NCBI GenBank assembly: GCA_023426545.1
Contig: JAFAAN010000156.1
Location: 1 to 64,000, forward strand
Source of the DNA: Pseudomonadota bacterium
GTDB lineage: Bacteria; Myxococcota; Myxococcia; Myxococcales; Myxococcaceae
Length of the DNA: 64,000 bases
Direction of reading: 5' to 3'
The translations under genes and the position numbers were made by a program. Under the pieces are notes generated by a model that ran no database searches, had not been told where the DNA came from, and saw nothing but the letters and a program-made list of their open reading frames with translations. Shown here in pieces: positions 51,792 through 64,000 of the stretch (its first letter is position 1; each line of letters opens with the position of its first letter).

Positions 51792-52826
51792 ATGAACCAG
51801 CTGGACAAGGTGCTGACGTATCGGCCGGGGAACACGGTGGCCCGGGTAGGACACGGCTCGCGCGTGCCGCTGCTCAACCCCAGGGAGCTGCTGCGCGCCC
51901 TGGCGCGGGCCCCCGTGGCGCTGCCGTGTCTTCCGGTGCAGGCGAAGGGCGCCCTGCCCGGGCTGCTGCGCGCGGCCCGCTCGGAAGACGCCGTGCTGGG
52001 GCTGGCCTGCCCACATCCCCTGGCTGACCGGGGTGCGCCCGAGCGCTTCGTGCTGGCGGCGCATCAGGCGGCGGCCGACGCCGAGCACGCGCGGCCCCTG
52101 TTCCTCCAGGCGGGCCCCATCCGCGTGGCCCGCGCGGACGCGGACGCGCTGGACGCCCTGCGGGACGGCATATACCGGGTGGTGGACGCGGGCTTCTCGC
52201 TGGTGTCGCTGGACCTGTCCCGGGTGGACTCCTACGCGGCGGTAGAGGCGGTGAACGCGTTGGCGGCCCCGCTGACGGAGCGCGAGCTGGCGCTGGAGCT
52301 GACGGGGCCGGCGCCCACCAGCGGGCTGGTGGATGCGTACCGGACGCTGCTGGAGGGCCTCAAGCAGTGGCACGTGCCGGTGGACTTCATCCGGGTGCCG
52401 GAGGCGGCGCTCGGCGCGGGCGAGGCCGACGTGGGCCTGCTGCGGACCCTGGTGGACCTGGCCGCGGAGTATGGCACCCACCTGTCGGTGGGGGAGGCGG
52501 GAGCGCAGGGGTTCGACGGGCTCCCCACCTACGTGGCCTCGGGCGTCCGGAAGGTGGACTGTGTGGGCGGCTTCGAGCGGCTGGCGCTGGGCGCCTGGCC
52601 CGCAGATGTCCGCGCCGGGGTGGAGGAGCGGGCCGTGGCCGCCGGGCTCCCCCCGGGGCAGCTCCTGGGCGTGCTGGAGGAGCAGCTCCCGCCACTGGAC
52701 GACGCCGCGCGCGAGAAGCTGGAGGCCCTGTCCTTCATGGAGGCCACCGAGGCACTGGCCGCGCTCGGCGCGACCCGCACGGGACAGGCGTCGCTGCGTT
52801 TCCTGGCGGAGATGCGGGGCGACTGA
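51792..52826 (+). CDS. Aldolase-like TIM-barrel protein lacking metal ligands
   Basis: 344 residues. Fold cues match class II fructose-bisphosphate aldolase: IYRVVDAGFSLVSLDLS resembles the AIDAGFTSVMIDGS block, and GVRKVDCVGGFERLAL resembles the GIxKINVxT block. The zinc histidines are gone: the LDHG site reads QAGP and the HGGSG site reads SVGEAG. Class II chemistry is thus unlikely. No signal peptide. Lies between the CDF exporter and rsmD. Function unknown; a structural or regulatory pseudo-enzyme is one option. Confidence 0.72.
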   Translation: MNQLDKVLTYRPGNTVARVGHGSRVPLLNPRELLRALARAPVALPCLPVQAKGALPGLLRAARSEDAVLGLACPHPLADRGAPERFVLAAHQAAADAEHARPLFLQAGPIRVARADADALDALRDGIYRVVDAGFSLVSLDLSRVDSYAAVEAVNALAAPLTERELALELTGPAPTSGLVDAYRTLLEGLKQWHVPVDFIRVPEAALGAGEADVGLLRTLVDLAAEYGTHLSVGEAGAQGFDGLPTYVASGVRKVDCVGGFERLALGAWPADVRAGVEERAVAAGLPPGQLLGVLEEQLPPLDDAAREKLEALSFMEATEALAALGATRTGQASLRFLAEMRGD

Positions 52827-52852
52827 GGCCGGAGCCGGTGTAGAAGGGCCCC

Positions 52853-53410
52853 ATGCGAATCGTCGCAGGCACCGCGAAGGGCCGGGCCCTGGCCGGCCCC
52901 AAGGCCTCGTCGCGGCACATCCGTCCCACGGCCGACCGCGTCCGGGAGACGCTCTTCAACGTGCTGGGCCAGTTCCTGGACGGCCAGCGCGTGCTGGACC
53001 TCTATGCGGGCACCGGCGCGCTCGGGCTGGAGGCCGTGTCACGCGGCGCGGGCCAGGCAGTGCTGGTGGACCAGGACCGCGAGGCGCTCGCCCTGTGCCG
53101 GCAGAACGCGGAGTCCGTGGGGCTCGCGGGGCAGGTGGAGATTCTCGCCGCCCCGGTGACGCGGGCGCTGGAGACGCTGAAGCGGCGTGGGGTGCGCTAC
53201 GAGCTCGTCTTCGCGGACCCACCCTATGCGGCGCGCGTGGTGGAGGCGGTGCTGGATGGCCTTCTGGCGGCCGGGCTCCTGGCGCCCTCGGCCATGGTGG
53301 TGGTGGAGCACGACAAGCGCGAGGCCTCACCCGAGGCCCACGCCGGGCTTATCCGGGAAGACCAGCGCCGCTTCGGAGACACGCTGGTGAGCTTCTATCG
53401 GGCGCCGTGA
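52853..53410 (+). CDS. rsmD: 16S rRNA (guanine-N2)-methyltransferase RsmD
   Basis: 185 residues. RsmD blocks: MRIVAGTAKGRAL, RPTADRVRETLFNVL, SAM site VLDLYAGTGALGLEAVSRG and catalytic FADPPY. Methylates G966 of 16S rRNA on the small subunit. Located 45 bp before coaD, the pairing seen in many bacteria. Confidence 0.96.
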   Translation: MRIVAGTAKGRALAGPKASSRHIRPTADRVRETLFNVLGQFLDGQRVLDLYAGTGALGLEAVSRGAGQAVLVDQDREALALCRQNAESVGLAGQVEILAAPVTRALETLKRRGVRYELVFADPPYAARVVEAVLDGLLAAGLLAPSAMVVVEHDKREASPEAHAGLIREDQRRFGDTLVSFYRAP

Positions 53411-53455
53411 GCAGTCCTTGACCGGCTGTCGGGGGCATCCGAGACTTCCTGGCGC

Positions 53456-53938
53456 ATGCCGGTCGCCATCTATCCTGGTTCCTTTGATCCGCTCACCAAC
53501 GGGCACCTGAGCCTGATTCAGCGCAGCCTGAAGATGTTCGATCGGCTCATCGTCGCCATCGCGGTGAACCCGAAGAAGACACCCTTGTTCTCCGAGGAAG
53601 AGCGCCGCACGTTGATTCGGGACGCCATCCAGGACGACCGGGTCGAGGTGGACGCCTTCCACGGCCTGCTCGTGGACTACGTCCGCCGCCGCAACGTGGG
53701 GGTCATCGTCCGCGGGCTGCGGGCCGTGTCGGACTTCGAGTTCGAGTTCCAGCTCGCGAACATGAACCGGAAGCTGGCGCCGGACGTGGAGACCGTCTTC
53801 ATGATGACGGGGGAGGACTACTTCTACATCTCCTCGAACCTCGTCCGGGAGGTGGCCTCCTTTGGCGGGGACGTCACGGGGTTGGTGCCCCCCAACGTGA
53901 ACGAAGGTTTGAAGGCGAAGTTTGCTGGACGGAAGTAG
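53456..53938 (+). CDS. coaD: Phosphopantetheine adenylyltransferase
   Basis: 160 residues, the usual length. Nucleotidyltransferase motif YPGSFDPLTNGH at the start, and the ISSNLVREVA block at the end. Joins ATP and 4'-phosphopantetheine to dephospho-CoA, the next-to-last step of CoA synthesis. Cytoplasmic hexamer in known members. Directly after rsmD. Confidence 0.97.
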   Translation: MPVAIYPGSFDPLTNGHLSLIQRSLKMFDRLIVAIAVNPKKTPLFSEEERRTLIRDAIQDDRVEVDAFHGLLVDYVRRRNVGVIVRGLRAVSDFEFEFQLANMNRKLAPDVETVFMMTGEDYFYISSNLVREVASFGGDVTGLVPPNVNEGLKAKFAGRK

Positions 53939-53986
53939 CAGGGCTGGCCACTTGTCCGGCGCGGTTCTCCGCGTTAGGCAGGGGAC

Positions 53987-55177
53987 ATGAAACTTGCTCG
54001 CCGGCTCCAGGCCATCAAGCCGTCTCCGACGCTCGCTCTCAACTCGCGCGCCAAGGCGCTCGCCGCCAAGGGTGTGGACGTGGTGGTCCTGGCCGCGGGA
54101 GAGCCCGACTTCGACACCCCGGAGTACGTGAAGCAGGCCGCGGTGGACGCACTGCGGACGGGCTTCACCAAGTACACCGCCACCAACGGCATCCTCGAAC
54201 TGCGCGAGGCCATCTGCGCCAAGCTCGAGCGGGACAACGGGCTGCGCTACACGCCGGACCAGGTGCTCGTCACGTCGGGGGGGAAGCAGGGCCTCTATAA
54301 CTTCTGCCAGGCGGTGCTGGACGAGGGCGACGAGGTCATCATCTTCGCGCCCTTCTGGGTGAGCTACCCGGACATGGTGCGGCTGGCGGGCGCCACGCCC
54401 GTCATCGTCCCTACCCGCGAGGAGGACGGCTTCGCGCCGGACCCGGACGCCATCCGCCGCGCGCTCTCGCCGCGCACGCGCGCCGTCATCATCAACAGCC
54501 CGGGCAATCCCACGGGCGCGGTGTACTCGCGCGCCGCGCTGGAGCGCATCGCCGAGGTGCTGCGCCCGCACGACTGCCTCATCGTCACGGACGACATCTA
54601 CGAGAAGCTGCTCTACACCGACGAGCGCCTGGGCATCAGCGACGTGGCGCCGGACCTGGTGCCGCGGCTGGTGGTCGCCAACGGCATGAGCAAGGCGTAC
54701 TCCATGACGGGGTGGCGCATGGGCTACATCGCGGGCCCCAAGCCGCTCGTGTCCGCCATGCAGATGGTCCAGGACCAGTCCACCTCCAACGCGTCGTCCA
54801 TTAGCCAGAAGGCCGCGCTGGCGGCGCTGAAGGGGCCGCCGGACACCATCACCGCCATGGTGAAGGAGTACCGCGCGCGCCGTGACTTCTTCGTGGCGGG
54901 GCTGAACGCGCTGGACGGCGTGCGCTGCCGGATGCCCGAGGGTGCCTTCTACGCGTTCGCGGACGTGCGGGGCCTGCTGGGCCGCTCGTACAAGGGCAAG
55001 CCGGTGACGTCGTCGATGCAGCTCTCGGAGATCCTCCTGGATGACTTCCAGGTGGCCGCGGTGCCCGGCGAGCCCTTCGGCGTGGAGGGCTACGTGCGGA
55101 TGAGCTTCGTCACCTCCATGGAGGTGTTGCAGAAGGGCCTGACCCGCCTGGAGGCGCTGGTCAAGGCCCTGACCTGA
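53987..55177 (+). CDS. Aspartate aminotransferase family (class I/II PLP)
   Basis: 396 residues. AAGEPDFDTPEYVK, TSGGKQGLYNF, INSPGNPTGAVY and the PLP lysine in GMSKAYSMTGWRMGY, with the closing RMSFVTSMEVL arginine region. Likely transfers the amino group between aspartate and 2-oxoglutarate, possibly also prephenate or aromatic acids. Cytoplasmic dimer. Starts 48 bp after coaD and ends five bases before a convergent gene. Confidence 0.94.
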   Translation: MKLARRLQAIKPSPTLALNSRAKALAAKGVDVVVLAAGEPDFDTPEYVKQAAVDALRTGFTKYTATNGILELREAICAKLERDNGLRYTPDQVLVTSGGKQGLYNFCQAVLDEGDEVIIFAPFWVSYPDMVRLAGATPVIVPTREEDGFAPDPDAIRRALSPRTRAVIINSPGNPTGAVYSRAALERIAEVLRPHDCLIVTDDIYEKLLYTDERLGISDVAPDLVPRLVVANGMSKAYSMTGWRMGYIAGPKPLVSAMQMVQDQSTSNASSISQKAALAALKGPPDTITAMVKEYRARRDFFVAGLNALDGVRCRMPEGAFYAFADVRGLLGRSYKGKPVTSSMQLSEILLDDFQVAAVPGEPFGVEGYVRMSFVTSMEVLQKGLTRLEALVKALT

Positions 55178-55182
55178 GTCGC

Positions 55183-55971
55183 TCAGTCCGTGTAGGCGAA
55201 CGCGCGGAACTCGTCGCGGTATCGCCGGTACACGAGGACGGCGGCGCGGCCCGAGAGGTTGCCCACCGCCGTCCAGATCTCCTTGGGGTTGCGCAGGTCC
55301 AGCCCCAGGCGCGCGGGGGCCTTGCCGTACTTCTTCTCCATGGCGTCCAGCGGCATCACCTCGATGTCATAGAGCGTGACGAGGTCCGTGCGCTTCAACC
55401 GGAGCTGCCTCACCCAGGCGGCCACCAGCTCCTCGGGCGTGGCGTAGCGCTCGGACTCCAGGCTGAAGGGGTAGAGCACCTCGTTGGAGGCGGTGCGCAC
55501 GTCGCCGGTCAGCAGGTTCTGGAAGAGGAAGCGGGCGTCTGCCTGGATGTCGCGGCGGATCTGCTCCTCGGGTGACAGGGCCGGCGTGTCCGGGACGGGC
55601 TCGCGCTTCAACTCGAGGATTCCGGGCGGAAGGCCCGCCGGAGGCGAGCCGGCAGGGGGCGGTGTGGGCGCCTCCGCCGCGCGAGGAGGCGGTGCGGCCT
55701 GCTTCCGGGGCGCGGGTGCCGCGGTCTTCCGGGCGGGCGCCTCTCCGGCCGCAGGCGGCGCAGCGGCGGACTCGGCCTCCCGAGGCGAGGCCTCGGGCTC
55801 GGTCGCGGTAGGCGCCGCTGCCGGAGCAGGAGGCGGGGCCTCGACCTTGGCGGCTCCCTCCGCGGCAGGGGCGGGCGCCTCGGGCGGGGCACCCTCGGGC
55901 GCGGGGGCGGCGTCCTGGGCGAGGGCGGGAGTAGCGAGCGAGACGAGCAGTGCCAGGGACCAGTGGCGCAT
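55183..55971 (-). CDS. Secreted Pro/Ala-rich protein of unknown function
   Basis: 262 residues from ATG at 55971 with GGAGG four bases before. Signal peptide (MRHWSLALLVSLATPALAQ), then about 115 residues of Ala/Pro/Glu linker, then a folded part of about 125 residues (EEQIRRDIQADARFLFQNLLTG, TPEELVAAWVRQLR, YRRYRDEFRAFAYTD). The linker could span peptidoglycan. The long antisense frame shared with carB's upstream region is only a GC shadow. No family recognised. Confidence 0.78.
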   Translation of the reverse strand: MRHWSLALLVSLATPALAQDAAPAPEGAPPEAPAPAAEGAAKVEAPPPAPAAAPTATEPEASPREAESAAAPPAAGEAPARKTAAPAPRKQAAPPPRAAEAPTPPPAGSPPAGLPPGILELKREPVPDTPALSPEEQIRRDIQADARFLFQNLLTGDVRTASNEVLYPFSLESERYATPEELVAAWVRQLRLKRTDLVTLYDIEVMPLDAMEKKYGKAPARLGLDLRNPKEIWTAVGNLSGRAAVLVYRRYRDEFRAFAYTD

Positions 55972-56092
55972 GGGACCTCCGTGGGCGGCGGAGCCTATCA
56001 GAGGACCGCGCCGGGGCATGGCATGCGTGCGAGCAGGCGGCCTCAACACAGTCCTCGCATGTGGGGACGGACGTTGGTATGGGGGCGCCCCG

Positions 56093-59344
<3,252 letters not shown>

Positions 59345-59373
59345 CGGCTCAACCCTGGTGGCCGTGAGGCGCG

Positions 59374-59406
59374 CGGCCCCGCTCCCCATGGGAGTGGGGC
59401 CGTTTG
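59374..59406 (+). terminator. Terminator of carB
   Basis: CGGCCCC-g-CTCCC / GGGAG-t-GGGGCCG with a short loop, then GTTTG. Confidence 0.7.
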
Positions 59407-59419
59407 CGTGTCCTGGCGC

Positions 59420-60505
59420 CTACGCCGGGGCGCCTTCCACGAAGCCGCGCCAGTTGCGCATGTAGTTCACGAAGGCGTCCGACAGCCCCTCGGCGTGGAG
59501 CGTGGCGGGGGACAGCGGGGGCACCTGGAGGGCTTCGCCGCGCTGGACGCGCCGGGGCCAGTCGTGGTTCGCGATGGCCGCGCGCCCCACGGCGACGGCG
59601 TCCGCGCCGCGCGCGAGCTGGGCCTCCGCCTCCTCGCGCGTGCGCACCTCGCCCGCGACCACGATGCGCATGTCCGGGCCCACGGCTTGCCGGAAGAGGG
59701 GCGTCGCGTGCTGGTCCGGGCGCTTCTGGGTGTTGAGGGCCGCCTTCCACAGGGAGAGGTGGAGGACGTCCACGCCCTCGCTCGCGAGCATCCGGGCGAC
59801 CTCCAGCGACTCGTCCAGGTCGATGCCCCGGGCCTGCCTCGCGTCCTCTGGGGACAGCCGCACGGAGAGCACCAGCGACGGCGCCGCGCGCCGCACCGCG
59901 CGGACCGTCTCCTGGAGCAGGCGCCAGCGATTCTGCAGGGAGCCGCCCCAGCGGTCCTGACGGCGGTTGAAGACGGTGCTCAGGAACTGCGACAGGAGAT
60001 AGCCGTGCGCGCCATGGAGCTCCACGGCGTCGAAGCCCGCCTCGGCGCAGCGGCGCGCCGCGTCCGCGAAGGCCTGGATGGTGCGCTCGATGTCCGCCTC
60101 GGTGCCCTCGCGGCAGTGGAGGCCCTCCTCGTCATAGGCGCTGGCGCTCCACGCCTCGCGCTGGCTGACCTCCGGGTTGGCGCGCACGCCACCATGGAAG
60201 AGCTGGGCGGCGAGCAACGCGCCCCCTTCATGGATGCGCGAGGCGAGGCGCTTCAGGCCGGGCACCATCGCGTCGTCGTGCACGCCAAGCTCGCCCGGCC
60301 ACGCCTTGCCGTCCTGGGAGACGTAGGCGGCGCAGGTCTCCACCATGCCGAAGCCCCCGTCGGCGCGCATCGCGAGAAAACGCAGCTCCGCGTCGGAGAG
60401 CGTGCCATCCGGGTGGCTCTGCGTGTTCGTCAGGGGCGCCAGCCAGATGCGGTTGGGCGCGATGACGTTCTTCCTCAGCTCGAGGGGGGCAAACAGGTCT
60501 GTCAT
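59420..60505 (-). CDS. Old-yellow-enzyme type NADH:flavin oxidoreductase
   Basis: 361 residues from ATG at 60505; the frame runs 27 codons further but without homology. FMN TIM-barrel: NRIWLAPLTNTQS, AAQLFHGG, VELHGAHGYLLSQFLS, RWGGS and ADAVAVGRAAIANHDW. The HGAHGYLL block carries the substrate-binding His pair. Reduces activated double bonds with NAD(P)H. No 4Fe-4S domain, so it is the short OYE type. Divergent from the desaturase gene. Confidence 0.94.
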   Translation of the reverse strand: MTDLFAPLELRKNVIAPNRIWLAPLTNTQSHPDGTLSDAELRFLAMRADGGFGMVETCAAYVSQDGKAWPGELGVHDDAMVPGLKRLASRIHEGGALLAAQLFHGGVRANPEVSQREAWSASAYDEEGLHCREGTEADIERTIQAFADAARRCAEAGFDAVELHGAHGYLLSQFLSTVFNRRQDRWGGSLQNRWRLLQETVRAVRRAAPSLVLSVRLSPEDARQARGIDLDESLEVARMLASEGVDVLHLSLWKAALNTQKRPDQHATPLFRQAVGPDMRIVVAGEVRTREEAEAQLARGADAVAVGRAAIANHDWPRRVQRGEALQVPPLSPATLHAEGLSDAFVNYMRNWRGFVEGAPA

Positions 60506-60626
60506 GTCGGCAGCTCGCTTTCGGAGTGTGTGAGTCAATCGTCGACCGTTACCGGGGCCAGCTCCGAGCCGAAGGGGCGTACCCAAGCGTAGGTGTAGCC
60601 GTGGCTGGCGAACATGGGCGCGAGGC

Positions 60627-60632
60627 TATAAT
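60627..60632 (+). promoter_or_regulatory. -10 element TATAAT before desaturase gene
   Basis: A perfect TATAAT in otherwise GC-rich DNA, with a weak CTGGCG at the -35 position 17 bases before. A start near 60639 gives a leader of about 120 bases. Confidence 0.45.
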
Positions 60633-60761
60633 CCGGGCGTCACGGTTCCGCACGGAACGACGCGCAAGCTGGACGTCCGCGGACCCTGACGGCTACCTTT
60701 CGCGCCGAGTCGTTCCCTCCATCCCCCTTGCATCCACCTCCGTGAACGAGGAGAGCCCCTC

Positions 60762-61901
60762 ATGCAGTCCCAGGCTGTGCCCGACTTCGATATTTCTTCC
60801 GTGGACGTGGAGGGCTTTCTTCGCGAGCTGAAGGCGCTGCGCGAGCAGGTGGATGCCTCGCTTGGTGAGGCGGATGCGGCGCATCTGCGGAAGATTGAGC
60901 GTTGGGGGCGGGCGGCGACGCTGCTGGGCGCGGCCACCTGCTGGATTGGACCGAACCCGCTCAGCGCGGCCGCGCTCGGTCTGGGGCGCTCCACGCGCTG
61001 GTTGCTGATGCACCACGTGGGGCACCGGGGGTACGACCGGGTTCCCGGCGTGCCGGTGTCGCGCACGGGCAAGGGCTTCGCGAAGGGGCTCCGGCGTTAC
61101 GTCGACTGGCTGGACTGGATGTTGCCGGAGGCCTGGGTGTTCGAGCACAACGTGCTCCACCACTCGCACACCGGGGAGGACGCGGACCCGGACCTCCTGG
61201 AGCGCAACGCGGAGGGCTCCCTGCGCAACCCGGAGCGGCCGCTGGCGCTCCGGTATGCCCAACTCGCGCTGCTCGCGCTGACGTGGCGGGCCAGCTACTA
61301 CGCGCCCGAGACGCTCAGCTCGCTGCGCCGCAAGGGCCGGCGCCAGGGTGGGGCGCTGACGCATGAGGAGCAGAAGGAGCTGCTGCTGCGGTGCTACCTG
61401 CCGTACTCGGCCGTACAGTTCGGTCTCTTCCCGGCGCTCTACCTCGTGTTGGGGCCGTGGGCGTCGTTCAGCGCGTTCTGCAACTCGGTGATGGCGGACA
61501 TCTTCACCAGCCTGCACACGTTCCTGGTGGTGGGCCCCAACCATACGGGGGAGGACCTCTATCGCTTCGACTCGAAGCCGGAGAGCCGTGGGGAGCGCTA
61601 CGTGCAGCAGGTGATTGGCAGCGCGAACTACCGGACGGGCGGAGACCTGAACGACTTCGCGCACCTGTGGCTGAACTACCAGATCGAGCACCACATCTGG
61701 CCGGACCTGCCCATGCTGAAGTACCGCGAGGTGCAGCCGCGGGTGAAGGCGCTCTGCGAGAAGTACGGCATCCCCTACGTCCAGGAGAGTGTCTGGACCC
61801 GCGCGAAGAAGATGGTGGACGTCGTGGTGGGCAAGCGCTCCATGCGGAGGCTCGCCCCGAAGCGACAGGCCGCGGTGCCAGTCGCGGCGCCCGCCGCCTG
61901 A
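60762..61901 (+). CDS. Membrane fatty-acid desaturase
   Basis: 379 residues. Three His boxes for the di-iron centre: HHVGH, HNVLHH and QIEHH. Hydrophobic stretches around 190-265 form the membrane part. The QxxHH third box is shared with front-end and sphingolipid desaturases, but there is no cytochrome b5 domain. Introduces a double bond into acyl lipid with O2 and a reductant. Located away from other lipid genes. Stand-alone. Confidence 0.9.
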   Translation: MQSQAVPDFDISSVDVEGFLRELKALREQVDASLGEADAAHLRKIERWGRAATLLGAATCWIGPNPLSAAALGLGRSTRWLLMHHVGHRGYDRVPGVPVSRTGKGFAKGLRRYVDWLDWMLPEAWVFEHNVLHHSHTGEDADPDLLERNAEGSLRNPERPLALRYAQLALLALTWRASYYAPETLSSLRRKGRRQGGALTHEEQKELLLRCYLPYSAVQFGLFPALYLVLGPWASFSAFCNSVMADIFTSLHTFLVVGPNHTGEDLYRFDSKPESRGERYVQQVIGSANYRTGGDLNDFAHLWLNYQIEHHIWPDLPMLKYREVQPRVKALCEKYGIPYVQESVWTRAKKMVDVVVGKRSMRRLAPKRQAAVPVAAPAA

Positions 61902-61935
61902 GGCTCAACGCTCCGGCGGCGCGACGTAGGGCGGC

Positions 61936-62430
61936 CTATGCGCGCCGCTGGCGTGAGGATGCCGTGGCTCGCTCCAGCCTCTTCTGGGCAGGGGGAGCCG
62001 GGGCGTCGTGCCGGACGGCCTCGACGTCGACCACGCGGGCACCGTCCGGGGACACGGGGGGGCCGAGCGTCACCACGAGCGTGCGATGGGCTTCCTCCAG
62101 CCGCTTGTGCAGCGTGGAGAAGACCTGCTGCGCGGTGCCGGGCATGTCCTCCGTGTAGGTGAAGTACCAGCGCAGCTCGTCCAGGCGGCCATAGAAGTGG
62201 TCCACCACCGCCTGCTCCTGCTCGGGCAGATGGATGAGCTGGTCGAACGCGCCGTTGGCATAGCGCGAGGCGATGGTGCCCAGCAGGGGCTCCCGGCTGC
62301 GTAGCCGCGAGAAGAGGGCGAACATCTCATCCCGGCGCGCGTCGAGCCGGCGCATGATGCCCGCGGCGTCCATCGCGAGCAGGTTTCGGACGCGGGACGC
62401 CATCTCCTCGGCCTTCTTGCGACGAGCCAT
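61936..62430 (-). CDS. Hypothetical helical protein
   Basis: 164 residues from ATG at 62430. Basic N-terminus (ARRKKAEEMASR), mostly helical, no signal peptide. FDQLIHLPEQEQAVVDHFYGRLDELRWYF is the core helical segment. The last 40 residues are disordered. 20 bp after the TonB-like gene, so probably in one operon with it. No family recognised. Confidence 0.72.
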   Translation of the reverse strand: MARRKKAEEMASRVRNLLAMDAAGIMRRLDARRDEMFALFSRLRSREPLLGTIASRYANGAFDQLIHLPEQEQAVVDHFYGRLDELRWYFTYTEDMPGTAQQVFSTLHKRLEEAHRTLVVTLGPPVSPDGARVVDVEAVRHDAPAPPAQKRLERATASSRQRRA

Positions 62431-62450
62431 GGGGCGCCAGCCTAGCACCC

Positions 62451-63740
62451 TCAATAGACGCGCAGCAGGCGGGCCTGACAGACGAACCGCGGATTGCGGA
62501 AGTCGATGACGTCGACCTCCCCTGTGGTCTCCTCGAAGCGGCCCGCGAGGATGCCCGCGGCGCTCGCCGCCGCGATGTACCAGGCGTCCTGCCCCTTCAG
62601 CTCCTTGAGCTTGCGCAGGTACACGACGCGGCCCTCCACGGCCCAGCGCGTGTGGATTCCATCCTCCCGAACGCCCCGAGCACCCTCGGGAGGTGACGCG
62701 AGCTTCGCGAGTGAGGCGGGGACGGCGTTCAGGACATAGGCGTCGTAGGCGGGATTCCCACTTCGCGTGAGGAGCTTCACGTCACGCAAGGAGCCGTCCA
62801 CGTTCTGCACCAGCTCCAGGGTGACGACGAGCTTCGAGCCGCCGCCCGTGGCGAGGTGCTGGAGCTCCTGGCCTGCCTGGACGAAGAGCCGCGGCCGCTC
62901 CATGGCGTCATCGCCCTCGCGCTTCTGCAGGTCGTAGAGCCGTTCCGCCTGGGTGGGGGCCTTGGGGGGAGGCCCGCCGCCCGGGTTGCCGGTCGCGCCA
63001 AAGCGGCCTGCCTGACCGGCCCAGGCGGACTGCGCCTGGTTCAGCAGGCTGGTGCCCGGAAACACCGGCGCGTCTTCGAGGCCCTTTTCGAGCGCCTCGC
63101 GGAGCCGGCTGAAGTACGAGTCGATGAGGCCATTCGCGACGCGATTCTGGGCCTGCTCATCGTCGATGAACGCCTCGATGCGGTCCGTGACCCGGGCTCG
63201 CTCCTGCGCGGCGAGCTGTTCGGCGGAGGGGCCCGCGTCGCCGGGGCGCGAGGTTCGTCCACTCGGCGTCCTGGGGCCGCTCGGAGGCGCTCCTCCTGGC
63301 ACCAGGAAGGAGGGCAGTGAGTCCAACGTGTCGCCCGGCGGGGGAGTGCGGCGCGGGGCGTCCGGCGCAGCGGCCACGCTTCCCGGCGCGGGGGGCTTGG
63401 TGGCAGGGGCGGCGTCAGCGGTTGCGGATCCTGGAGCTGGAGCGCCAGGGGCAGGCGCCGAGGCGGTCGTGTCTGGGACGGAGCGTCGTTTGGAGGTGCC
63501 GGGAGGAATGCCCGCGCGGGGCGGCTTCGAGCGCGGAGGAGGCGCGACCTGGGCGGCGGCGGGAGGGGCTTCGTTGGAAGGCTGGGGCAAGGTGACGATG
63601 TCCACCTCGAGCGGCACGGAAGGGGCGGGCGCTACCCGTGAACGAGGCTCCGGCTCCACGCGCCAGAGGAGCGCGAGCAGGCCCGCATGGAGGGCGAGGG
63701 AGAGCAGCGCGGCCCATCCGAGTCGTCGAGTCCGCCGCAT
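62451..63740 (-). CDS. TonB-like energy-transducer family protein
   Basis: 429 residues. One N-terminal membrane helix (WAALLSLALHAGLLALLW), a Pro/Ala-rich periplasmic stretch to about 160, a helical part, and a C-terminal TonB-type domain (KLVVTLELVQNVDGSLRDV, SGNPAYDAYVLNAV). It should take energy from ExbBD to an outer-membrane receptor or act as an envelope linker. No exbB/exbD or receptor is in the window. Unlike TonB, it carries about 90 residues after the domain. Confidence 0.85.
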   Translation of the reverse strand: MRRTRRLGWAALLSLALHAGLLALLWRVEPEPRSRVAPAPSVPLEVDIVTLPQPSNEAPPAAAQVAPPPRSKPPRAGIPPGTSKRRSVPDTTASAPAPGAPAPGSATADAAPATKPPAPGSVAAAPDAPRRTPPPGDTLDSLPSFLVPGGAPPSGPRTPSGRTSRPGDAGPSAEQLAAQERARVTDRIEAFIDDEQAQNRVANGLIDSYFSRLREALEKGLEDAPVFPGTSLLNQAQSAWAGQAGRFGATGNPGGGPPPKAPTQAERLYDLQKREGDDAMERPRLFVQAGQELQHLATGGGSKLVVTLELVQNVDGSLRDVKLLTRSGNPAYDAYVLNAVPASLAKLASPPEGARGVREDGIHTRWAVEGRVVYLRKLKELKGQDAWYIAAASAAGILAGRFEETTGEVDVIDFRNPRFVCQARLLRVY

Positions 63741-63949
63741 CCCGGCTCCTGCGCTCCCAGAGGAGGGCGCCTCCTCGTTCCACCCGGCTCACCCGGGGAG
63801 GGCCGTGCCTCTCTGGACTCCGCCCCTCTTCGCTGAGCCTCAAGCACCGCGCTCTCCACGGCGCCCGACACAATGACTCACCGCGACACGATATTCCTTT
63901 CGCCCGGACAGCTTGCCACGTCGGGTAGGGTTGCGTTCGCGAGGCCACG

Positions 63950-64000
63950 ATGAGCGCAGCCCCCAATTTCGGATGTTCAATGGTGCGGGACCTGCTTGGG
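63950..64000 (+). CDS. Start of a gene cut by right edge
   Basis: 17 codons from ATG at 63950 with GAGG six bases before, still open at the window edge. Too short for any family call. Listed because position, ribosome site and codon use fit a real start. Confidence 0.3.
   Translation, partial: MSAAPNFGCSMVRDLLG

Overview
The window is chromosomal DNA of a myxobacterium, most likely Myxococcus or a close relative. The evidence is the very high GC with strong third-position bias, a eukaryotic-type Ser/Thr kinase, a sigma-54 activator, an RpoH-like sigma factor behind a textbook sigma-54 promoter, and an eight-gene block matching the Nfs/Glt envelope machineries known from Myxococcus xanthus. 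Genes are dense and intact. I saw no rRNA, tRNA, CRISPR array, insertion sequence or prophage.

Layout. 1-9.3 kb: a Ser/Thr kinase cut by the left edge, an ABC-F ATPase, a zinc-ribbon protein, a 7TM-GAF histidine kinase, a Slt70-type transglycosylase and a cold-shock protein. 9.4-16 kb: selA overlapping an HNH gene; a MinD/ParA-like ATPase overlapping a protein with a degenerate J-like domain, a low-complexity linker and a RodZ-type HTH; a small conserved protein; rluD. 16-22 kb: a two-gene operon of a HEAT-repeat protein and an HD-GYP-like protein, then an OPT transporter. 22-28.7 kb: an RpoH-like sigma factor, a MoxR / DUF58 / TgpA operon, a STAS protein and a small lytic transglycosylase. 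29-32.2 kb: small or poorly known genes, including a DUF5670-like membrane peptide and a HupE/UreJ-like protein. 32.3-33.1 kb: rplC alone with its own promoter and terminator.

33.4-45.9 kb is the most distinctive region. It holds two outer-membrane barrels, three TPR proteins, a small secreted protein, an FHA/transmembrane/TonB-like protein and a third barrel, in the order expected for nfsA-H. Nfs in M. xanthus assembles the spore coat and is homologous to the Glt gliding complex. Two gaps inside the block carry hairpins or palindromes that may set the relative levels of its parts.

46-64 kb is mostly housekeeping: typA, an alpha/beta hydrolase overlapping a PocR-type sigma-54 activator, a CDF metal exporter, an aldolase-like protein lacking its metal ligands, rsmD, coaD, an aminotransferase, carB, an old-yellow-enzyme reductase, a fatty-acid desaturase and a TonB-like protein. 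All assignments come from reading motifs by eye. No database or structure search was run.
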